19,449 nt of DNA from Desulfobacula sp. (lineage in GTDB: Bacteria; Desulfobacterota; Desulfobacteria; Desulfobacterales; Desulfobacteraceae). Position numbers and translations under genes: made by a program. The stretch lies in NCBI RefSeq assembly GCF_021107415.1, contig NZ_JAIOSW010000308.1:1-19449 (forward strand). Reading direction: 5' to 3'. The first letter of the stretch is position 1. Each line of letters starts with the position of its first letter. Under the pieces are notes generated by a model. It was not told the DNA's origin, made no database searches, and saw nothing but the letters and a program-made list of their open reading frames with translations. Of the stretch, positions 15,330 through 19,449 are shown in pieces.

Positions 15330-15941
15330 ATGCGTCTTGAATGCAATAGTCTGAATTTCACATACCCGGACAGCGAGGCCGCCGTCATAAACAACCTTTC
15401 TTTTTCAATGGAAAATTCTGGATTCAAGGCACTGTTCGGGCCGTCCGGGGTTGGCAAAACATCCCTGGCAAAAATTATTGCCAGGGGAAATTTCAGGTTT
15501 GAGGGTGACATTGTCACTGAAAATATCGATACGATCCTTTACTCCTATAACCTGGAAAGACTGCCGGGATGGTCAAGTACGGGAAATCATTTAAACAAGG
15601 TGACTTCACCTGAAAAACAATCATTAAAAGAACGATTAATAGGGATTTTTGAATTAAATGATGTTTTAGGCTCAAGGTTTTCCCAGCTTTCCATGGGCCA
15701 GCAGAATCGTATGAACCTTATCAGATACCTGCTGCAGGATTTTGATCTTTTAATTTTAGATGAAAGCCTTGCCAATGTTGATGAGAAGCTGAGGGAAACC
15801 ATTATTCTTGCCGTAAAAGAATTGTTTGCCGATAAAATGTTTTTATATATTTCCCACAATCTAATGGAAGTATCAAAATTTTGTGGTCAAATACTTGTTT
15901 TTGGGAAATCATCTGAGAATAAAGACTGTTTTATGATGTGA
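15330..15941 (+). CDS. ABC transporter ATP-binding protein, compact NitT/TauT type
   Basis: 203 residues; family members usually have 240-260. Walker A GPSGVGKTS (37-45, Lys43), signature LSMGQ (120-124), Walker B LLILDE with Asp144-Glu145, D-loop region ANVDEKL and H-loop His176 (SHN) are all present, so ATP hydrolysis should be possible. The Q-loop is unusual: the segment YSYNLERLPGW corresponds to the usual FQ(D/E)PxLLPW, but there is no glutamine there. The protein also lacks the C-terminal 30-40 residues common in the family. The ATG at 15330 is preceded by GGAG (15320-15323). It energises import with the permease that starts within its stop codon (TGATG) and the binding protein after that. 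It acts at the cytoplasmic face of the membrane. Confidence 0.85.
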   Translation: MRLECNSLNFTYPDSEAAVINNLSFSMENSGFKALFGPSGVGKTSLAKIIARGNFRFEGDIVTENIDTILYSYNLERLPGWSSTGNHLNKVTSPEKQSLKERLIGIFELNDVLGSRFSQLSMGQQNRMNLIRYLLQDFDLLILDESLANVDEKLRETIILAVKELFADKMFLYISHNLMEVSKFCGQILVFGKSSENKDCFMM

Positions 15942-16543
15942 TGAACACGCTGTCCGTCACTGTGCTGGGTCAGTGCATATCGACTGTTATGGCCTTTACT
16001 GCTGGTATTGCCGGCCGAAAATCATCCTGGATCGGTTCTTTTATTAAAGTAACGGCCTATAATATACAGGCATACCCCATTGTTGCCCTGGCACCCATTA
16101 TTTTTATTCTTCTGGGTGACGGATTTATTCCAAGGCTTTTGATTGCCTCCATGATTTGCTATTTCCCCCTTCTTTTGTCTGTACTGGGGATCATGGCGAC
16201 CCCGGTGAAAGATATCGAACATTTTTATATTGTCACAGGTCGGATGCGATGGCAGCTTGAGGTTAAAATCAGGGCATTTGAAAACTTGAGCAAGCTGACA
16301 ACAGTGATATCGGGAAGTGCAACCCTTGCCATGGCAGGAACCATTGTGGCAGAATTTATCGCAGCAGATGCCGGCATCGGGTATGGTATCAGGATTGCAC
16401 TCTATCAGAGCGATCTGGCTAGAATTCTGGTTGCTCTATTCATGATTGGCATCATTATATCCATATACCAGGGGATTTTAGAAACAATGGGTGAGCAAAT
16501 TAAAAGCAAATGGTCCATTTCAAAGGGAGGAGATGTCTTATGA
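15941..16543 (+). CDS. ABC transporter permease, short form
   Basis: 200 residues from the ATG at 15941, which shares one base with the ATPase stop. A GTG at 15938 is the alternative start. Hydrophobic segments begin at residue 1 and run through SFIKV, IVALAPIIFILLG, LLIASMICYFPLLLSVLGIM, a loop, then TVISGSATLAMAGTIVAEFIA and ILVALFMIGIIISIYQGIL. This gives about five or six membrane helices of the binding-protein-dependent permease fold. The cytoplasmic coupling loop (ENLSKLTTVISGSATLAMAGTI region) matches the EAA-loop area. NitT/TauT-type permeases are near 250 residues; this one lacks the first N-terminal helix. It should work as a homodimer with two copies of the ATPase. The gene ends in a four-base ATGA overlap with the binding-protein gene. 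Confidence 0.82.
   Translation: MNTLSVTVLGQCISTVMAFTAGIAGRKSSWIGSFIKVTAYNIQAYPIVALAPIIFILLGDGFIPRLLIASMICYFPLLLSVLGIMATPVKDIEHFYIVTGRMRWQLEVKIRAFENLSKLTTVISGSATLAMAGTIVAEFIAADAGIGYGIRIALYQSDLARILVALFMIGIIISIYQGILETMGEQIKSKWSISKGGDVL
16522..16532 (+). promoter_or_regulatory. Ribosome binding site that fixes the binding-protein start
   Basis: AAAGGGAGGAG, inside the permease gene, ends 7 nt before ATG 16540. This favours that ATG over the in-frame start at 16510, and the choice leaves a clean signal peptide. Confidence 0.8.
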
Positions 16544-17520
16544 GAAAAGGTCTTTTTTTATCTTTTTTATTTTTATTAGTTTTGGTGTATGCAATACCTG
16601 CATTTGCAAAGGAAACCAAATTGAACTACAGGCTTAAGTGGCTGTTTAATGTAAGTGTTGCAGGAGATATTTATGCAGATGCCCAGGGATATTTTAAAGA
16701 CGCTGGTCTCAGCGTCAATGTCAAAGAAGGCAGCCCTGAAAAAAATGCCATTAATGAGCTGGAACTTAAGCGCGCCAGTTTTGGTGTGGCATCGGCAGAC
16801 CAGGTCATCCGGGCTCTGGACAAGGGGGCGAATATTTTCGTCATTGCACAGCTTTTCCAGGTCAATCCCATGCAGTGGATTTACAGGACAGATCAACCTG
16901 AAATTAAAACACTTCAAGATCTTAGGGGCCGCAACATCGGTATTACATTTGGGGGAAATGATGAAACCATTATGAATACTCTTTTTGCAAAGGCGGGAAT
17001 TGGAAAAAAAGATGTCACCATCACAGGGGTCAGGTTTGATTTTACGCCGTTTTTTAGAAAAAAAGTGAATGTCTGGCCGGTATACAGAAATTCCCAGGGG
17101 GTAATACTGAGGGATAAACTGGCTAAAGAGGGTGAGGATGTTTATTTTTTGAATCCTGCAAGTTTTGGGGTGAATTTTGTGGCCAATTCCGTGATTACCT
17201 CGAAGGTAATGCTGAAAAATAACCCTGATATTGTTGAAAAGTTTCTTACTGCATTGCTTAAAGGCTGGGAATCAGCAATGGACCCGGCAAATGAAGAGAC
17301 AGCCCTTAAGATAGTTAAAAAAATGGATAAGGGAACCAGTGATGAGATTCGAAGAAAACAGCTGAATGCCACAAGGATTCTGATCAAACCGTCCGCATCC
17401 CTTAAAATTGGAACCATTGATATTAATGCCTGGAAACAGACTGAAACAATTCTGCTTAAAGACAAACAGATAAAGAAACTGGTCAATATTGAGACCCGTC
17501 TGATCCAGATAAGGCAGTAA
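16540..17520 (+). CDS. ABC transporter substrate-binding protein, NMT1/THI5-like
   Basis: 326 residues. The N-terminus is a classical signal peptide: Arg2-Lys3, a long Leu/Phe core and a probable cut after AFA (residue 23). The mature part opens LNYRLKWLFNVSVAGDIYADAQGYF, the pattern of NMT1/THI5-like proteins, in which a W-hydrophobic-N/P start precedes a glycine-aspartate/alanine turn and a GYF. FGVASADQVIRA and the LRGRNIGITFGG hinge segment also fit. Such proteins bind thiamine pyrimidine precursors, riboflavin, taurine, nitrate or other small anions in the periplasm and pass them to the permease; the ligand cannot be chosen here. There is no lipobox cysteine, so it is probably soluble. 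The gene overlaps the permease by four bases and ends 3 nt before the convergent MATE gene. Confidence 0.87.
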   Translation: MRKGLFLSFLFLLVLVYAIPAFAKETKLNYRLKWLFNVSVAGDIYADAQGYFKDAGLSVNVKEGSPEKNAINELELKRASFGVASADQVIRALDKGANIFVIAQLFQVNPMQWIYRTDQPEIKTLQDLRGRNIGITFGGNDETIMNTLFAKAGIGKKDVTITGVRFDFTPFFRKKVNVWPVYRNSQGVILRDKLAKEGEDVYFLNPASFGVNFVANSVITSKVMLKNNPDIVEKFLTALLKGWESAMDPANEETALKIVKKMDKGTSDEIRRKQLNATRILIKPSASLKIGTIDINAWKQTETILLKDKQIKKLVNIETRLIQIRQ

Positions 17521-17523
17521 AGT

Positions 17524-18858
17524 TTAAGAAAGAAAGATTTCTTTTTTGCTTTTTGAATTAAAACGAAGCATCATCAGAAGTGCGGATGCTGTAAGGCTGA
17601 TAAGAAGCCCGTACCAGACACCATAAATGCCCATGTCAAGCTTGAATGCCATAAGATACCCGGAAGGGAGTCCTATCAGCCAGTAAGCAGCAAGGGTAAT
17701 CAGGGTCGGGATTTTCATGTCGGTCATTCCTCTTAAAATGCCAAGACCCACCGCTTGAGTGCCGTCGGATATCTGAAAGAATGCAACAATCACCAACAGC
17801 GCAGCACTGATATCTATGACATCTTTTTCAGAAATATAGAGGGTGGGTAAAAAGAACCTGAGCAGGATAAAAATCAATCCGGCCAATGCCATAAAGCCGG
17901 CACATAAAAGTGTGGCAGAAAGTCCCGCAATCCTTGTCCCGCGAATATCTTTTCTTCCCACAGCATTGCTGACCCGGATGGTTCCAGCAGAAGAGATTCC
18001 CATGGCAACCATAAATGAAATAGAGGCAAGGTTTAATGCAATCTGGTGGGCAGCAAGCGCGACCGTCCCCATCCAGCCGATCATGACCGATGAAGCGGCA
18101 AAAGCACTGACTTCAAAAAAATACTGAAATCCTGCCGGAATACCAATTGCAAGAAGACGTCGCATCATGGGAAAATCAATTTTCCTGTAATTCAGGGTGG
18201 GGTCAAATCGTTTCATTTTTGGAGATTTTATGATGACAATCATTAGTGTGACGGCCATGAATGTCCGTGAACTGATGGTGGCGATACCGGCACCTGTCAG
18301 TCCAAGGGGCGCAACCCCGAGATTTCCGTATATAAATATCCAGTTGGCAAGGATATTAATAATGTTGGCTAAAAGCATGATGACCATGGCAGGCTTCAGA
18401 TAGCTCACCCCTTCGGCAAACTGCCGGTAGCTTTGAAACAGCATTAACGGCAGCATGGAAACTCCCAATACTTTCATGTAAAGGGATGCCGGTCCCACAA
18501 TTTCATTCGGCTGGTTCAGATATTGAATGCATTCTGAAAAAAAAAATGTGGCGCCGCAGAGCAGAAGTCCGAAAAAAAGGTTTACTAAAATTCCCTGCCG
18601 CAAAATAATGCCGCATTCTTCATCTTTACCGGCACCGTAGGCAATGGCAGTCAGGGGTGTGACCGCCATGGTCAGTCCAAATCCAACAACCATAATCAAG
18701 GTGAATATTGCATTGGCTATGGATGCGGCTGCAAGCGCTTCTGTGCCTACTTTCCCCACCATGATATTATCCACCACTGACATGAGCATTTGTCCCAACT
18801 GGCTCACAACAATGGGAAGAGACAGGAAAAGGGTCTTTTTTATTTCGTTTCTATACAT
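17524..18858 (-). CDS. MATE family efflux transporter (NorM/DinF-like)
   Basis: 444 residues, typical for the family, with about twelve hydrophobic helices in two similar halves. The start LSLPIVVSQLGQMLMSVVDNIMVGKVGTEALAAASIA is the characteristic first-helix signature (PIVxxQ, then VDxxMVGxxG), and the second half repeats it in weaker form (FEVSAFAASSVMIGWMGTVALAAHQIALN). MATE proteins export cationic drugs, flavins or other organic molecules in exchange for Na+ or H+ at the cytoplasmic membrane; the substrate is unknown. The ATG at 18858 lies inside the end of the upstream HD gene (8-nt overlap), with only a weak purine run before it, so translation is probably coupled to that gene. No terminator separates its stop from the ABC operon on the other strand. 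Confidence 0.92.
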   Translation of the reverse strand: MYRNEIKKTLFLSLPIVVSQLGQMLMSVVDNIMVGKVGTEALAAASIANAIFTLIMVVGFGLTMAVTPLTAIAYGAGKDEECGIILRQGILVNLFFGLLLCGATFFFSECIQYLNQPNEIVGPASLYMKVLGVSMLPLMLFQSYRQFAEGVSYLKPAMVIMLLANIINILANWIFIYGNLGVAPLGLTGAGIATISSRTFMAVTLMIVIIKSPKMKRFDPTLNYRKIDFPMMRRLLAIGIPAGFQYFFEVSAFAASSVMIGWMGTVALAAHQIALNLASISFMVAMGISSAGTIRVSNAVGRKDIRGTRIAGLSATLLCAGFMALAGLIFILLRFFLPTLYISEKDVIDISAALLVIVAFFQISDGTQAVGLGILRGMTDMKIPTLITLAAYWLIGLPSGYLMAFKLDMGIYGVWYGLLISLTASALLMMLRFNSKSKKEIFLS

Positions 18859-19449
18859 GCCCTGCCATCTTTTCGATATGCTTGATTGCCACCTTTACGG
18901 CATTTTTGATTTGATTTGTTTTGGGTAATGTGCGTACCAGTTCTTCAATATAACAAGATTGCTGCAACAGCCGATACGATTCAGTAAAATTAAGATCATA
19001 GACCCAGCTTATCTGTAGAAGCTTTAAATCCGTCAGACAGCTTAAATCTGTAATTCGGGCCATTTTTCCTTCATGTATTGATTTTATTATTCTTGCTGAA
19101 TAGGCCTGCCCGTTATCCGGAAGATCCTGAATCATAATCTTGCTTGTCTGATTTTTATGCTTTTTGTAATAGTCAACGACCACTTTCCAGATATCAAGCT
19201 TATCTGCATCACGAAGCAGTTTGATAAATAAAAGCATTTTATCATCCTTGATATCAGGTGGTTTGTATGCATTGTGCCAGACGATGGGTATCACGATAAA
19301 CCGCTTTTCATTTGTTGACAGGCCATTCAGGATTTTATGAAGTGATAGTTGCTGTATCCCTAGTTTGGCATGATTAATAGATTTTGTGTCATTAAATGTA
19401 GCATACGTCAGATATTGTTTGAAACGGCCGATATCGTGAAACAAGGCAG
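18851..19449 (-). CDS. HD-domain protein, N-terminus cut by window edge
   Basis: The frame is open to the right edge; the visible 199 codons begin ..ALFHDIGRFKQY, where His-Asp is the metal-binding HD pair. Further expected positions of an HD phosphohydrolase are visible: NHAKLG, WHN in the middle, and RDADKLD, the distal aspartate of the fold. The first HD histidine and the true start lie outside the window, so the TTG at 19444 should not be taken as a start. The family hydrolyses nucleotides, (p)ppGpp-like molecules or other phosphate esters; nothing here gives the substrate. The C-terminal third is helical with no membrane segment. It is translated just ahead of the MATE gene, whose start it overlaps by 8 nt, so the two are very likely expressed together. 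Confidence 0.8.
   Translation of the reverse strand, partial: ALFHDIGRFKQYLTYATFNDTKSINHAKLGIQQLSLHKILNGLSTNEKRFIVIPIVWHNAYKPPDIKDDKMLLFIKLLRDADKLDIWKVVVDYYKKHKNQTSKIMIQDLPDNGQAYSARIIKSIHEGKMARITDLSCLTDLKLLQISWVYDLNFTESYRLLQQSCYIEELVRTLPKTNQIKNAVKVAIKHIEKMAGHV

Overview
The window is AT-rich (roughly 40% GC by eye) and densely packed with bacterial genes. Rubredoxin-type and iron-sulfur flavoenzymes, a REC-HDOD response regulator, a PEP-synthase-like signalling protein and an FadH-type old yellow enzyme together suggest an anaerobic Desulfobacterota, most like the Desulfobacteraceae. That assignment is inference from gene content; there is no rRNA or other marker gene. No tRNA, CRISPR array, insertion sequence or phage gene was seen.

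Layout. (1) 1-3437, plus strand: the C-terminal bulk of an RlmL-like THUMP/methyltransferase cut by the left edge, a 55-residue ORF, and a 683-residue FAD-dependent reductase of geranylgeranyl-reductase type with a long unassigned C-terminal region. (2) 3434-5446, minus strand: an old-yellow-enzyme/2,4-dienoyl-CoA-reductase-like flavoprotein fused to a universal-stress-protein domain. (3) 5544-6632, plus: an extended SDR (NAD-dependent epimerase-like). (4) 6776-11798, plus: a signalling cluster of a drastically shortened chemotaxis receptor, a 1009-residue REC-REC-PPDK_N protein, and a REC-HDOD response regulator. (5) 11795-14980, minus: a PLP-dependent threonine/serine dehydratase, a rubredoxin-glutamate-synthase-like flavoprotein broken by a one-base frameshift, and a membrane-anchored SIMPL protein. 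(6) 15330-17520, plus: a three-gene ABC uptake system (ATPase, permease, NMT1/THI5-like binding protein) with overlapping genes. (7) 17524-19449, minus: a MATE exporter and an HD-domain protein cut by the right edge.

How genes work together. The signalling cluster is the most unusual part. A receptor stub that keeps the CheA/CheW-contacting hairpin but has no visible sensor region or HAMP sits beside an ATP-grasp protein with one intact and one degenerate receiver domain, and beside an HDOD regulator. This suggests a phospho-signal that controls the ATP-grasp module. The dehydratase and glutamate-synthase-like genes are 35 nt apart and could be co-transcribed in amino-nitrogen metabolism. The ABC genes overlap by 1-4 nt and are almost certainly one operon.

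Convergent genes meet almost without spacer. Two pairs share the same four bases, CTAA, as both stop codons, and the third is separated by 3 nt. Intergenic DNA is therefore confined to 5447-5543 (divergent promoters), 6633-6775 and 14981-15329.
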